Positions 6,737 to 16,307 of a stretch of DNA of 54,676 nt are shown here, in pieces. Source of the DNA: Rhodocyclus purpureus (GTDB taxonomy: Bacteria > Pseudomonadota > Gammaproteobacteria > Burkholderiales > Rhodocyclaceae); contig NZ_NHRX01000064.1 in NCBI RefSeq assembly GCF_016653115.1, positions 1 to 54,676 of the forward strand, read 5' to 3'. Position numbers and translations under genes: made by a program. The notes under the pieces are model-generated. The model was not told where the DNA came from, ran no database searches, and worked only from the letters and a program-made list of their open reading frames with translations. Each line of letters opens with the position of its first letter. The stretch's first letter is position 1.

Positions 6737-7216
6737 TCAGTCGTCGTCCCCGATGTGCGCCTGCAGGTAGTTGGGCAAGCTCACGTCGTCGATCAGGGCG
6801 AGTTGTGTTTCCAGCCAGTCGATCGTCTCCTCGCAGGCTTCGAGCAACTCCTGCAACAGGTCGCGGCTGACGTAGTCGTGTTCTTCCTCGCACAGCGCGA
6901 TGGCCTCTAGCAAGATCGGACGCTGCGTGTCACGTTCGCGCTGCAGATCGCCCGCCAGGCACTCGACGACGTTCTCGCCGATCAGCAACTTGCCGAGGCT
7001 CTGCACGTTGGGCAGTCCTTCGAGGAAGAGGACGCGTTCGATGATTGCGTCGGCTTCCTTCATGACGCGGATCGACTGCTTGTAGTGGTAGCCGTTGAGT
7101 TTTTCGAGACCCCAGTTGCGGAAGATGCGCGCGTGCAGGAAATACTGGTTGATCGCGCTCAGTTCGTTCCTCAGCACCTTGTTCAGCGCGTCGATGGTTT
7201 TCTTGTCGCCTTTCAT
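6737..7216 (-). CDS. bfr: Bacterioferritin subunit, haem-type, ferroxidase ligands lost
   Basis: Protein of 159 residues with full-length bacterioferritin fold signatures (MKGDKKTIDALNKVLRNELS; IERVLFLEGLPNVQ; DYVSRDLL; IDWLETQL). The haem ligand Met52 is present. Compared with E. coli Bfr, Glu18 and Glu94 remain, but position 51 is Val, 54 is Glu, and the E127-x-x-H130 pair is replaced by C128 and T131. Four of six diiron ligands are therefore changed, so this subunit should not oxidise iron efficiently. It lies 10 bases downstream of a second bfr with the reciprocal pattern. I infer a mixed 24-mer in which this subunit supplies haem for electron transfer from Bfd. Confidence 0.9.
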   Translation of the reverse strand: MKGDKKTIDALNKVLRNELSAINQYFLHARIFRNWGLEKLNGYHYKQSIRVMKEADAIIERVLFLEGLPNVQSLGKLLIGENVVECLAGDLQRERDTQRPILLEAIALCEEEHDYVSRDLLQELLEACEETIDWLETQLALIDDVSLPNYLQAHIGDDD

Positions 7217-7226
7217 ACCTTGCTCC

Positions 7227-7715
7227 TCAGTCTGCCGGCGTCGCCGCGTCCATCTGGCTCTGCAGGTAGTTCGGCAGGCCGATGAGTTCGATCAGGCGCA
7301 ACTGCTTCTCGAGGTAGTAGGCGTGGTCGACTTCGGTGTCTTCGAGTTGCACCAGCAGCATGTCGCGGGTGACGTAGTCCTGCGCCTTCTCACACGCGGC
7401 GATCGCCTTCTTCAGATCGCCGACAACCTTGTATTCGAGCCCGAGGTCGGCCTTGAGCATTTCGGGAACGGTCTTGCCGATCTCCATTTCCTCGCGCTTC
7501 GACAGGTCGGGCGTACCTTCGAGGAACAGGATGCGCTGGATGATCGCGCGCGCGTGCAAGCGTTCGTGCTCGGACTCGTGCAGCGCCTTCGCCGCCAGTT
7601 TGGTGAGACCCATGTCGGCGTAGGTTTCGCCGTGCGTGAGATACTGGTCGACCGCCGTCAACTCGCCGGTGAGCAGCTTGTTCAGGATGTCGAGGATCTT
7701 CTTGTCGCCTTTCAT
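7227..7715 (-). CDS. bfr: Bacterioferritin subunit, ferroxidase-type, no haem methionine
   Basis: Protein of 162 residues of the bacterioferritin family (MKGDKKILDILNKLLTGELT; IIQRILFLEG; DYVTRDML; LPNYLQSQ). All six diiron ligands can be matched: E18, E51, H54 (HESEHERLH), E94, E128 and H131 (EVDH). Position 52, the haem-binding Met, is Arg. It is the first gene of the pair with the haem-type bfr 10 bases downstream. Known bacterioferritins store iron as a mineral core in a 24-subunit shell; this subunit should supply the oxidation site. GspC reads away on the opposite strand, so promoters for both lie in 7716-7909. Confidence 0.92.
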   Translation of the reverse strand: MKGDKKILDILNKLLTGELTAVDQYLTHGETYADMGLTKLAAKALHESEHERLHARAIIQRILFLEGTPDLSKREEMEIGKTVPEMLKADLGLEYKVVGDLKKAIAACEKAQDYVTRDMLLVQLEDTEVDHAYYLEKQLRLIELIGLPNYLQSQMDAATPAD

Positions 7716-7909
7716 GACTCATTCTCCTGGGCTATGTGGGGCAGTGCTTTCCTGGGTACCTGCATGGCATTATCGCACGCAGGCTCCCGGTGTCCAGCGC
7801 CGCCGCCGCTGTTACCGGGCGGTGCCGGCGACAACAAATGAATTTCCTTGCGCGAAATCTGGATAGAATCGTGACGTTTGCAGTCAATTTCCGTCTGGTT
7901 CATTCGCCG

Positions 7910-8500
7910 ATGAGTCCGTTTGCCCACTTCCCCTTGCCGAAGCTCGATTGGCGCCTCGTCGTCCGCGTGGCGCCGGGGTTCGCCTGGGGGCTGGTCATGG
8001 TGCTCGGCGCGGCGGTCACGGTCGACCTGTTCTGGCGCTTTGCCACGCCGCGTCCGTTCGCGGCTCCGCTCGCTTCTTCTGCCGATCCGCAGCTTGCCGG
8101 CGCGGCGATCGCCGGTCGCCATCTGATGGGAATCGCCAGCAGCGAGGGCCAGCTGGCCGAGGCGCAGGCCTTGGCCAGTGCCTTCACCTTGCAGGCTGCG
8201 GTGAGCGGTGCAGGCGGACGACCGGGCTGGGCGGTGATCGCTTCCGACAACGGCAAGCAGCAGGCTTACCTCGAGGGGGAAGAGATCAAGCCCGGTGTGA
8301 TCCTCGCCAAGGTCGTCGGCGACCACGTCGAGCTGGCGATTGGTGGCGCTCGCCTCTCCGTTGCGCTCGCCGTCCCTACGGCAGGCGATGACGGCGTCGG
8401 CGCGGCAGCCGATTCCGCGCTGCCTGCGGATTCGCCAGTGAATTCCGTACCATCCCCCAACGTCGCCGATCCGGCGGTAGCAGCAGGCAGAAGCCAATGA
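7910..8500 (+). CDS. gspC: Type II secretion inner-membrane protein GspC
   Basis: Protein of 196 residues from MSPFAHFPLPKLDWR; longer readings start in the bacterioferritin promoter region. A short cytoplasmic part is followed by one membrane segment (FAWGLVMVLGAAVTVDLFW). The periplasmic homology-region domain comes next (roughly residues 55-145, including GWAVIASDNGKQQAYLEGEE). The tail is Ala/Ser/Pro-rich, and there is no C-terminal PDZ domain. GspC links the inner-membrane platform to the secretin by its homology region. First gene of the operon; its end overlaps gspD by ATGA. Confidence 0.85.
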   Translation: MSPFAHFPLPKLDWRLVVRVAPGFAWGLVMVLGAAVTVDLFWRFATPRPFAAPLASSADPQLAGAAIAGRHLMGIASSEGQLAEAQALASAFTLQAAVSGAGGRPGWAVIASDNGKQQAYLEGEEIKPGVILAKVVGDHVELAIGGARLSVALAVPTAGDDGVGAAADSALPADSPVNSVPSPNVADPAVAAGRSQ

Positions 8501-10704
8501 ATTCCCTTTTTCAGCGTATCCAGCGTTTTCGGCGTCGTGCCGGTCGGCTCGCTTGCGCCATCGCGCTCGTGGGCTGCGCCGTCGGCGCGCCTTTCGCCGC
8601 GGCAGGCGACAAGGCCGAACTGGTGACGCTGAATTTCGCCAATGCAGACATCGTCGCGGTCATCCAGGCAGTGTCGAAGATTTCGGGGCGAAATTTCGTG
8701 ATCGATCCACGCGTCAAGGGGTCGATCAACATCGTCACCGCGACGCCGGTCGATGCGAAACTGACTTACCCGATCCTGCTTTCGGCGCTCCGCCTGCAGG
8801 GCTATGCGGCGATCGAGGGGCAGGAGTTCACGAAGATCGTCCCCGAAGCCGAGGCCAAACTGCATGCGGTGAGCGTCGGCCGGGGCGAGGGACGCAGCCG
8901 CGGCGACCGTCTGGTCAGCGAAGTGATCACGCTCAGGCACGAGTCTGCGGCGCAGATGCTGCCGGTCGTCCGGCCGCTGGTGTCGCCGAACAACACGGTG
9001 GCCGCCTACCCCGGCAACAACACGCTGGTGATCACCGACTATGCCGAGAACGTCAGGCGCATCGCGCAGATCGTCGCCGCGATCGACGTCCCGCAACACG
9101 AGGCAACGGTGATCCGGCTCCAGCACGCGGCGGCACTCGAGCTCGCTGCATCGATCAACCGCCTGATGAACGAGGGATCGGCTGCCGCGACCGGCGACGC
9201 CAGCCAGCGCATCACGGTGATCGGCGAGGCGCGCAGCAACAGCCTCCTGGTGCGTTCGGACAATCCCTCGCGCATCAACGCCGTGCGTCACCTGGTCGCC
9301 ACCCTCGACCAGCCGGGTGCCGCCGACAACATCCACGTGATCTACCTGAAGAATGCCGACGCGACGCACGTCGCGCAGACCCTGCACGCGGTGCTCTCCG
9401 GCACGCCGGTCACCTCGACGAGTCCGGGCGCAGGCAGTTTCGCGCCGACTCAGCCGCAGGGAACGACGACCGGGATGACGCAGGCCGGCTCGACAGCTCA
9501 GTCGAGCTTCGCCGGTGCCGGCGGCACGCTCTCCGGCTCGCTGGCGGGTGCTGCTTCCCCCCTCACGCCGGCCAGTGGCGGGATCGTTCAGGCCGATCCC
9601 CACAGCAATGCGTTGATCATCACCGCGCCGGAAGCGATCTACAACAACTTGCGCCGGGTCGTGGACCAGCTCGACCGGCGGCGCGCGCAGGTCTATGTGG
9701 AAGCCCTGATCACCGAGATCACGACCGAGAAGGCGGCTGAAATCGGTATCCAGTGGCTCGGCGGCAGGGTCGGTTCGACCACCGTCATCGGTGGCACCAA
9801 CTTCACTACGGGCGGCAACAACCTGCTCACCCTGGCCGCCGGTCTGGCCGCAGGCACCTTGCCCTCCGGCACCACACCGACGCTTCCCGGCACCGGACTC
9901 AACCTGCTGCTCGGTGGCGGCAGCATCAGCGTCGGCGGCAGGGAAATCCCCAGCCTCAACGTGCTCGCCCGCTTCCTGGAGACGGATTCGAGGACCAACA
10001 TCCTGTCCACCCCCAATCTGGTGATGCTCGACAACGAGGAAGCCAAGATCGTCGTCGCCCGCACCCTGCCTTTCGTCACCGGTCAATACACGACCAGTAC
10101 CGGCGGCAGCAGCGGCACCGTCGGCAATCCGTTCCAGACGATCGAACGCAAGGACGTCGGGCTGACGCTGAAGGTCAAGCCGCAGATCTCCGAAGGCGGT
10201 ACGGTTCGCCTGCAGATCTATCAGGAAGTTTCGAACCTCCTCGACACCACGGTCGCCAGCCCGAACGGCCCGACCACGAGCAAGCGCTCGATCGAATCGA
10301 GCGTGCTCGTCGATGACGGTGCGGTGATCGCGCTCGGCGGGCTGGTCGACGACAGTTTCAGCGGCAGTGAGCAGAAGGTGCCGTTGCTCGGCGACATCCC
10401 GCTGATCGGCCAGTTGTTCCGCTACGATTCGCGCAAGCGTTCCAAGAACAACCTGATCGTTTTCCTGCGCCCGGTGATCCTGCGCGACGCGGCCAGCAGC
10501 GAGGGCATCTCGGCCGAGCGCTACAACTACGTGATCGGCCAGCAACGCGCCATCAATCGCCCGCTACCGGGCAATGAAACCCCGGCCGAGTTGCCGCCGC
10601 TCGTCCCCGGCCAGCGCCCGGCTGTGCCGGCCGCCGCCGACAACGCCGAGCATCCGGCGCAAGCGCCTGCCGCGACCTGGGGCGATGCCGCAGTTCCACG
10701 ATGA
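8497..10704 (+). CDS. gspD: Type II secretion outer-membrane secretin GspD
   Basis: Protein of 735 residues. A signal peptide (about residues 1-36, ending PFAAA) precedes the N0 domain ([20 protein letters not shown]), N1-N3 repeats ([38 protein letters not shown]) and a Ser/Thr/Gly-rich linker around 305-355. The C-terminal secretin domain includes [28 protein letters not shown] and ALGGLVDD. The secretin forms the outer-membrane channel through which folded proteins leave. A Pro/Ala tail of about 50 residues may be the pilotin-contact region. Overlaps gspC and gspE by 4 bases each. Confidence 0.95.
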   Translation: MNSLFQRIQRFRRRAGRLACAIALVGCAVGAPFAAAGDKAELVTLNFANADIVAVIQAVSKISGRNFVIDPRVKGSINIVTATPVDAKLTYPILLSALRLQGYAAIEGQEFTKIVPEAEAKLHAVSVGRGEGRSRGDRLVSEVITLRHESAAQMLPVVRPLVSPNNTVAAYPGNNTLVITDYAENVRRIAQIVAAIDVPQHEATVIRLQHAAALELAASINRLMNEGSAAATGDASQRITVIGEARSNSLLVRSDNPSRINAVRHLVATLDQPGAADNIHVIYLKNADATHVAQTLHAVLSGTPVTSTSPGAGSFAPTQPQGTTTGMTQAGSTAQSSFAGAGGTLSGSLAGAASPLTPASGGIVQADPHSNALIITAPEAIYNNLRRVVDQLDRRRAQVYVEALITEITTEKAAEIGIQWLGGRVGSTTVIGGTNFTTGGNNLLTLAAGLAAGTLPSGTTPTLPGTGLNLLLGGGSISVGGREIPSLNVLARFLETDSRTNILSTPNLVMLDNEEAKIVVARTLPFVTGQYTTSTGGSSGTVGNPFQTIERKDVGLTLKVKPQISEGGTVRLQIYQEVSNLLDTTVASPNGPTTSKRSIESSVLVDDGAVIALGGLVDDSFSGSEQKVPLLGDIPLIGQLFRYDSRKRSKNNLIVFLRPVILRDAASSEGISAERYNYVIGQQRAINRPLPGNETPAELPPLVPGQRPAVPAAADNAEHPAQAPAATWGDAAVPR

Positions 10705-12176
10705 GCAGGCCGCCCCTACCTTACGCCTTTGCCAAGGCGCACGGAATCCTGATCGCCAGCCAGGGGCCGACGCAGGCGACCCTGCTCGTCCGCGATGATC
10801 TCCGCACGGAAAGCCTTGCCGCGCTCGCCGAGGTCCGGCGCACGCTCGCTGTTCCGGTGAACATCGACTGCGTTCCGCTCGCCAGCTTCCAGGCGCGGCT
10901 GGCCGAAGCCTACTCGGGAAGCGAAGACAACGCCGCCGAAATCATCGCCGACGTCGGTCAGGAGGTCGATCTCACCCAGCTGATGACCGAGTTGCCGGCG
11001 GTCGAGGATCTTCTCGAAACCCAGGACGACGCGCCGATCATCCGCATGATCAACGCGCTCCTGAGCCAGGCGGTGCGCCAGGCAGCGAGCGATGTGCACA
11101 TCGAGCCTTTCGAACACAGTTCGCTGGTGCGCTTCCGGCGCGACGGCGTCCTCGTCGACGTCGCGCACCCGCACCGTGCGCTGCACGCGGCGATGGCCTC
11201 GCGCATCAAGATCATGGCCAGCCTCGACATCGCCGAAAAGCGGCAGCCGCAGGACGGCCGTATCTCGCTGCGCCTGGCCGGGCGCGAGGTCGATGTGCGC
11301 GTGTCGACCTTGCCGACCACCTGGGGCGAGCGGATCGTGCTGCGCCTGCTCGACAAGGGCAGCAGCCAGCGCAGCCTCGACGGGCTGGGAATGGCTGCCG
11401 ATACGGTCGAGTACTTCGCTGCACTGTTGCGCGAACCGCACGGAATCGTTCTCGTCACCGGGCCGACCGGTTCGGGCAAGAGCACCACGCTCTATGCCGC
11501 GCTGCAGGCGATGGACGCGCAGAGCAGCAACATCGTCACCGTCGAGGACCCGGTCGAGTACGACCTGCCCGGCGTCGCGCAGCTGCAGGTCAATGCGCGC
11601 ATCGGGCTCACTTTCGGCAAGGCGCTGCGCGCGATCCTGCGCCAGGACCCGGACGTGATCATGATCGGCGAGATTCGCGACCTGGAGACCGCGCAGATCG
11701 CGGTACAGGCGAGCCTGACCGGCCATCTGGTGCTGGCGACACTGCACACCAACGACGCGGCGTCGGCGGTGACGCGACTGGTCGACATGGGCGTCGAACC
11801 CTTCCTGCTCGCTTCGAGCCTGCGTGGCGTCCTCGCGCAGCGCCTCGTGCGCAAACTCTGTCCTGCCTGTCGGCGTCGCCAGGCAATCACAACCGCCGAG
11901 CGCGAGCTGCTCGGCAATTCGCTTCCAGACCACCTTTGGCACGCGCCCGGCTGCGCCGAATGCGCCGGGAGCGGCTATTCCGGGCGCACCGGCATCTACG
12001 AACTGATGGTCGCCGACGATTCGCTGCGCAGCCTGATCCATTCCGCTGCCGACGAGACCAGGCTGCGTACCCATGCGCGTGCGCAGGGCGCGCGCAGCCT
12101 GCGCGAAGACGGTCTGCGCTTTCTCGCCGACGGCATCAGCTCGGCCGAGGAACTCTTGCGGGTGACGCGCGAGTGA
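10701..12176 (+). CDS. gspE: Type II secretion ATPase GspE
   Basis: Protein of 491 residues of the secretion ATPase family. It has an N-terminal GspL-binding region, then the N2 domain ([11 protein letters not shown]). The core has Walker [11 protein letters not shown] (about 254-263), the Asp box, Walker B ([14 protein letters not shown]) and the His box (LATLHTNDA). The zinc-binding tetracysteine module is present as CPAC at 387-390 and CAEC further on. It powers pseudopilus assembly from the cytoplasmic face together with GspL and GspF. All catalytic motifs are intact. Starts inside the end of gspD (ATGA). Confidence 0.96.
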   Translation: MSRPPLPYAFAKAHGILIASQGPTQATLLVRDDLRTESLAALAEVRRTLAVPVNIDCVPLASFQARLAEAYSGSEDNAAEIIADVGQEVDLTQLMTELPAVEDLLETQDDAPIIRMINALLSQAVRQAASDVHIEPFEHSSLVRFRRDGVLVDVAHPHRALHAAMASRIKIMASLDIAEKRQPQDGRISLRLAGREVDVRVSTLPTTWGERIVLRLLDKGSSQRSLDGLGMAADTVEYFAALLREPHGIVLVTGPTGSGKSTTLYAALQAMDAQSSNIVTVEDPVEYDLPGVAQLQVNARIGLTFGKALRAILRQDPDVIMIGEIRDLETAQIAVQASLTGHLVLATLHTNDAASAVTRLVDMGVEPFLLASSLRGVLAQRLVRKLCPACRRRQAITTAERELLGNSLPDHLWHAPGCAECAGSGYSGRTGIYELMVADDSLRSLIHSAADETRLRTHARAQGARSLREDGLRFLADGISSAEELLRVTRE

Positions 12177-12207
12177 GCGGGCGGCTGCACGACGAGGATC
12201 GCCGCGC

Positions 12208-13416
12208 ATGACTGCCTTCCGCTACCGTGCGCTCGACGCTGCCGGGCGGGAAACCCCCGGCGTGGTTGAAGCCGACACCGCTCGCGCCGCGCGCGCGCTG
12301 CTGCGCGAACGCGGGCTTTTCCCGCTGGAAGTGTCGTCGGTCGGCCAGGAAGCTGCCGGCAAGCGCAAGGTATCGCGGCGCAAGCTGCGCGCAGCCGACC
12401 TGACGCTGCTGACCCGCCAGTGGGGAACGCTGCTTGCTTCGGGGCTGACCGTCGAGCAGGCGCTGGCGGCGCTGATCGAGCAGTCGGAAAGCGAGTTCCT
12501 GCGCCAGTTGCTCGCCGGCGTCCGCTCCGAAATCCTCTCCGGCTACAGCCTGCGCGCGGCGCTCGATCGCTACCCGCAGTCGTTCGACGCGCTCTACCGC
12601 GCGTCGGTCGCCGCCGGCGAGAAGTCCGGCGAGCTCTCGCTGGTGATGAACCAGCTCGCCGACTACCTCGATCGCCGGCATGCCCTGCGCGCGAAGACCT
12701 TCCAGGCCTTGCTCTATCCGCTGATCGTTGCCACCATCGCGCTGCTGGTGATCGTTGGCCTGATGACCTACGTCGTCCCGCAGGTGGTGTCGGTCTTCCA
12801 GCAGGGCCGGCAGGAGTTGCCGCTGCTCACGCGTTCACTGATCGTGGTCAGCGATCTGCTGCGCGCTTGGGGCTGGCTGATGCTGCTGATGCTCGGCGGC
12901 GCCTTCCTCGCCGCTCGCCGGGCGCTGCGCGCGAAGGCGCTGCGGCGGCGCTGGGACGCCTGGCTGTTGCGCTTGCCGCTGCTCGGTCGCCACCTGCGCA
13001 CGCTCGATGCGACGCGCTTCGCGAGCACCCTGGCAATCCTCGCCGGCAGCGGCGTTCCGCTGCTCGCCGCGCTGGAAGCGGGGCGCCAGGTGATCACCCG
13101 GCTGCCGCTCGCCGAGGCCGTCGCCACGGCCGCCGAGCGCGTTCGTGAAGGGTTGCCGCTGTCGCGCGCGCTCGCCACCAGCGGCCAGTTTCCGCCGCTT
13201 TTGATCCACATGATCGCCAACGGCGAGGCGACCGGCCGCCTCGACGAGCTGCTCGAACGCGCCGCGCGCCTGCAGCAGGCCGAACTGGAAAACCGCACCG
13301 CGACCCTCACCACGCTGCTCGAACCGGTGCTGCTGCTGGTGATGGGCGGGTTCGTCCTGCTCATCGTGCTCGCGGTCATGCAGCCGATCATCGAACTCAA
13401 CACCTTGATGAAATGA
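12208..13416 (+). CDS. gspF: Type II secretion inner-membrane platform protein GspF
   Basis: Protein of 402 residues with two T2SSF domains. The N-terminal part is [20 protein letters not shown], and the repeated domain signature occurs twice ([38 protein letters not shown]). Three membrane segments are visible: near 170-195 ([20 protein letters not shown]), 215-235 and at the C-terminus ([20 protein letters not shown]). GspF is the polytopic core of the assembly platform. It begins 31 bases after gspE with GAGGA upstream and overlaps gspG by ATGA. Confidence 0.94.
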   Translation: MTAFRYRALDAAGRETPGVVEADTARAARALLRERGLFPLEVSSVGQEAAGKRKVSRRKLRAADLTLLTRQWGTLLASGLTVEQALAALIEQSESEFLRQLLAGVRSEILSGYSLRAALDRYPQSFDALYRASVAAGEKSGELSLVMNQLADYLDRRHALRAKTFQALLYPLIVATIALLVIVGLMTYVVPQVVSVFQQGRQELPLLTRSLIVVSDLLRAWGWLMLLMLGGAFLAARRALRAKALRRRWDAWLLRLPLLGRHLRTLDATRFASTLAILAGSGVPLLAALEAGRQVITRLPLAEAVATAAERVREGLPLSRALATSGQFPPLLIHMIANGEATGRLDELLERAARLQQAELENRTATLTTLLEPVLLLVMGGFVLLIVLAVMQPIIELNTLMK

Positions 13417-13424
13417 GGAAAACC

Positions 13425-13856
13425 ATGTCTCCAATCGCACTCTGCCGGCGCGGCGGCTTCACCCTGATCGAAGTGATGGTCGTCATCGTCATCCTCGCCA
13501 TCCTCGCCGCGCTGATCGTTCCCAAGGTGATGAGCCGCCCCGACGAAGCGCGCGTGGTCGCCGCGCGGCAGGACATCAGCTCGCTGATGCAGGCGCTGAA
13601 GCTGTACAAGCTCGACAACCGCCGCTATCCGACCAACGAACAGGGGCTGCAGGCGCTGGTCACCAAGCCGACGATCGTGCCGATTCCCGAAAACTGGCAG
13701 TCGTACATCGAGAAGCTGCCCAAGGATCCCTGGGGCAGCCCGTATCAGTACGTGCAGCCGGGGCTCCGGGGCGAGGTCGATGTGATGAGCTACGGCGCCG
13801 ACGGGCAGGCCGGCGGGACGGGCTTCGATGCCGACATCGGCTCCTGGGACCTGTGA
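13425..13856 (+). CDS. gspG: Major pseudopilin GspG
   Basis: Protein of 143 residues. The start at 13425 has GAGGA at the right spacing; an ATG four codons earlier overlaps the gspF stop and is also possible. The prepilin peptidase site is RRGG^[13 protein letters not shown], with the conserved Glu five residues after cleavage. The C-terminal pseudopilin G domain is clear: [25 protein letters not shown], and the calcium-loop-like [20 protein letters not shown]. GspG polymerises into the pseudopilus that pushes substrates through the secretin. Confidence 0.96.
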   Translation: MSPIALCRRGGFTLIEVMVVIVILAILAALIVPKVMSRPDEARVVAARQDISSLMQALKLYKLDNRRYPTNEQGLQALVTKPTIVPIPENWQSYIEKLPKDPWGSPYQYVQPGLRGEVDVMSYGADGQAGGTGFDADIGSWDL

Positions 13857-14382
13857 GCGAAGCCCGCGCTGCCGGCAGCGGTCGGCGGGCGGCTTCACGC
13901 TGATCGAGGTCATGGTCGTGCTCATCGTCATCGGCGTGATGAGCACGGCGCTCACGCTCGGCGTGGACAGCCTGCGTGCGCGCGACGACACGCGGGCGCT
14001 GCAGCGTCTGCGCCTGGTGCTCGAAGCCACTGCCGAGCGCGCCGCGGTGCGCGGTCGCCCGCTCGGCGTCGAGTTCGTCACCGATGCCTACCGCTTTGCC
14101 GCGCTCGACCTCGACGAGCGCTGGCGCCCGCTGGTCGATCCGCCGCTGTTCGTCGAACGGATCCTGCCCGACGGCCTGCACTGGGCCGGCTTGCGCGTGG
14201 CCGGCAGCCGCGAGGAGAACGCGACCCGCCTCCTGTTCGGCACCGAGGCGCCGGAATTCGAGCTGCGCGTCGCGACGCCGCGCGGCGAGGCGCTCCTGGT
14301 CGGCGGGGCCAATGGCGAGGTCCAGCTGCGGCTGCCCGGGGCGCCGGCGGCGGGCGCGCTGCCCGGCCCTGGATCCGGGTGA
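13828..14382 (+). CDS. gspH: Minor pseudopilin GspH
   Basis: Protein of 184 residues. The only in-frame ATG before the pilin signal lies 29 bases inside gspG, giving a long 22-residue leader ([22 protein letters not shown]) before [14 protein letters not shown]. The leader has Arg-rich character as type III signal leaders do. The C-terminal GspH domain is recognisable by position and the pattern [15 protein letters not shown]. It is a minor pseudopilin of the tip/elongation complex. Its end overlaps the gspI start (TGATG). Confidence 0.85.
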   Translation: MPTSAPGTCERSPRCRQRSAGGFTLIEVMVVLIVIGVMSTALTLGVDSLRARDDTRALQRLRLVLEATAERAAVRGRPLGVEFVTDAYRFAALDLDERWRPLVDPPLFVERILPDGLHWAGLRVAGSREENATRLLFGTEAPEFELRVATPRGEALLVGGANGEVQLRLPGAPAAGALPGPGSG

Positions 14383-14756
14383 TGAAGAGGCGCGGCTTCA
14401 CCCTGCTCGAGACGCTGGTCGCGCTGGCGATCCTGGCGGTTGCGCTGGCCGCCGCCTTCCGCGCCATGGGCGTCGCCACGCGCTCGGCCGCCGAACTGCG
14501 CGAGCGGACGCTGGCCGAACTGGTCGCCGACAACCGTCTCGCCGAACTACGTGCGAGCCGGGCCTTCCCGCCGCCCGGAGGCAACGAGGGCGAGGCGCTG
14601 CAGGCCGGACAGCGCTTCCGCTGGCGGGAGGACGTCAGCGCGACGCCGGACCCGCTGTTCCGCCGCGTCGAAGTCCGCGTCTTCCGCGCCGGGAGCGGCA
14701 GCGAGGGCGCTGCGCTGGCGCATCTGTCCGGCTTCGTCGTACAGCCGCTGCGATGA
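14382..14756 (+). CDS. gspI: Minor pseudopilin GspI
   Basis: Protein of 124 residues starting MKRRG^FTLLETLVALAILAV, an excellent type III signal with Glu five. A GTG one codon upstream is also usable. The downstream T2SSI domain shows RTLAELVADNRLAEL and the arrangement FRWREDVSATPDPLFRRVEV. With GspJ and GspK it forms the initiating tip of the pseudopilus. Coupled to gspH by TGATG and to gspJ by ATGA. Confidence 0.92.
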   Translation: MKRRGFTLLETLVALAILAVALAAAFRAMGVATRSAAELRERTLAELVADNRLAELRASRAFPPPGGNEGEALQAGQRFRWREDVSATPDPLFRRVEVRVFRAGSGSEGAALAHLSGFVVQPLR

Positions 14757-15328
14757 GCGCGCCGTATTCTCCCGGCTCGGCGCGCGTGCGCGGACTGACG
14801 CTGATCGAGCTGCTCGTCGCGCTGACGATCTTCGCCATCCTCGGCGTGATGTCTTATCGCGCGCTGAGCGAGATCGGCATGAGCCAGACCCGGCTCGACG
14901 ACGGCTACGCGCGCTGGCGCGCGATCAGCCGCTGCCTGCAGCGAATCGACGCCGACCTGTTGCAGGTGGTCGCGCCTTACGCCGCTGCCGGCGGACGTCC
15001 CGAAGCGGGCCTCGCGCTGCTGCCCGGCCCCGAGCTGCAGCTGCTGCGCGGTGACGCCGGTCGCGGGGTCCGGCGCGTGGGGTTCCGTCTCGCCGGCGAG
15101 CGGCTGGAGTGGTTGCGCTGGCCTGGCCGTGACGCTGTCGGCGCGCCGCAGGCCGAGCTCCTGCTCGCCGGCGTGCGCGGCCTGCGCTGGTCGTTCCTGC
15201 ACGAGGGAAAGCGCGTCGATTCCTTGCCGATTGCAGCAGACGCGCCTGAGGCGCTTCCCGACGCCGTGATCCTCGAACTCGAGCTGGCCGACATCGGCCG
15301 GCTCACGCGCATCGTCGCGCTGCGCTGA
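14753..15328 (+). CDS. gspJ: Minor pseudopilin GspJ
   Basis: Protein of 191 residues from MSAPYSPGSARVRG, with prepilin site RG^LTLIELLVALTIFAIL. The start at 14753 overlaps the end of gspI by ATGA. The globular domain carries the family patterns YRALSEIGMSQTRLDDGYARW and FRLAGERLEWLRWPGRD. GspJ binds GspI and GspK in the tip complex. Ends by overlapping gspK (TGATG). Confidence 0.9.
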   Translation: MSAPYSPGSARVRGLTLIELLVALTIFAILGVMSYRALSEIGMSQTRLDDGYARWRAISRCLQRIDADLLQVVAPYAAAGGRPEAGLALLPGPELQLLRGDAGRGVRRVGFRLAGERLEWLRWPGRDAVGAPQAELLLAGVRGLRWSFLHEGKRVDSLPIAADAPEALPDAVILELELADIGRLTRIVALR

Positions 15329-16296
15329 TGCGACACCCCTGCGCTCACCCTTACGCGTCGAGCCGGCGCTCTGCCGTGAGCGGCGCCGCGCTGATCATGG
15401 CCTTGCTGACCATCGCGCTGGTCGCCGGACTGGCCGCGGCGGCGCTGGGACGGCTCGCCGTCGCGGTCGACAGTGCGCTCGGCCGTCACGACCAGGCGCA
15501 GGCCAGACAGCTCGCGCGCGCAACGATCGACTGGGCACGCATGCTGCTCGCCGAGGACGCGCGCACGAGCAGCGTCGATCACCTGCGCGAGTCCTGGGCG
15601 ACCCTGGCGCCGCCGACCCCTGTCGCGGAGGGTGAGGTCGCCGGCGGCATCCACGACCTGTCGGGGCGGATCAACCTGAACGATCTCTTGACGGGCAGTG
15701 GCGACGACGAGGCCGCGATCGCGCGCTTCGGTCGCCTGCTCGAGATCGTCGGCGTCGCCCGCGCCGACACCGCACCGCTCTTGGCGGCGCTGCTCGACTG
15801 GCTCGACGCCGACGATCTGGCGCGCTCGCCCGGTGGCGCCGAGGCCGCGTGGTACGGCGTCCAGCTTCACCCGCGCCGACCGGCCAACGCGCCGCTCGTG
15901 CGCGTCGAGGAACTCGCCCAGGTACGCGGCTATACTGCAGAATTGATCGCACGTCTGGCGCCGTTCGTCGCGGCACTGCCGGCAGGCGGCAGGGTCAATG
16001 TCAACACGGCGCCGGCCGAGGTGCTCGCCGCCTCGGTGCCGGGGCTGACACTCGACGCCGCGCGCGTTCTCGTCGCCGAGCGCGAGCGCGCGTGGTTCAG
16101 GGACGTAGCCGATTTCAGGGCACGCCTGCACCGTGACGACTGGGGGCTGGAGGCCGACACGACGCAGATCGACGTCAGGAGCAAATATTTTGTCGCCAGC
16201 GTGCGGGCGCGCTTCGGCGTCGCGCTGGTGCGCCTGGACGTGCTGCTCGACCGCAGCGAGAATTGGCCTGCCATCGTCTGGCAAACACTACCCTGA
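15328..16296 (+). CDS. gspK: Minor pseudopilin GspK
   Basis: Protein of 322 residues. The leader ends RRSAVSG and is followed by AALIMALLTIALVAGLAA. As in other GspK proteins there is no Glu five. The large K domain contains the SAM-like segments (SGRINLNDLL; GGRVNVNTAPAEVLAASV; DVRSKYFV) typical of the family. GspK caps the pseudopilus tip. The size is normal (about 320). Confidence 0.92.
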   Translation: MRHPCAHPYASSRRSAVSGAALIMALLTIALVAGLAAAALGRLAVAVDSALGRHDQAQARQLARATIDWARMLLAEDARTSSVDHLRESWATLAPPTPVAEGEVAGGIHDLSGRINLNDLLTGSGDDEAAIARFGRLLEIVGVARADTAPLLAALLDWLDADDLARSPGGAEAAWYGVQLHPRRPANAPLVRVEELAQVRGYTAELIARLAPFVAALPAGGRVNVNTAPAEVLAASVPGLTLDAARVLVAERERAWFRDVADFRARLHRDDWGLEADTTQIDVRSKYFVASVRARFGVALVRLDVLLDRSENWPAIVWQTLP

Positions 16297-16307
16297 GCAC
16301 CGAGCCC

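Noticed and set aside
8266-10545. 759-codon open frame opposite gspD
   Set aside because: Antisense shadow of gspD with biased composition and no recognisable domain.
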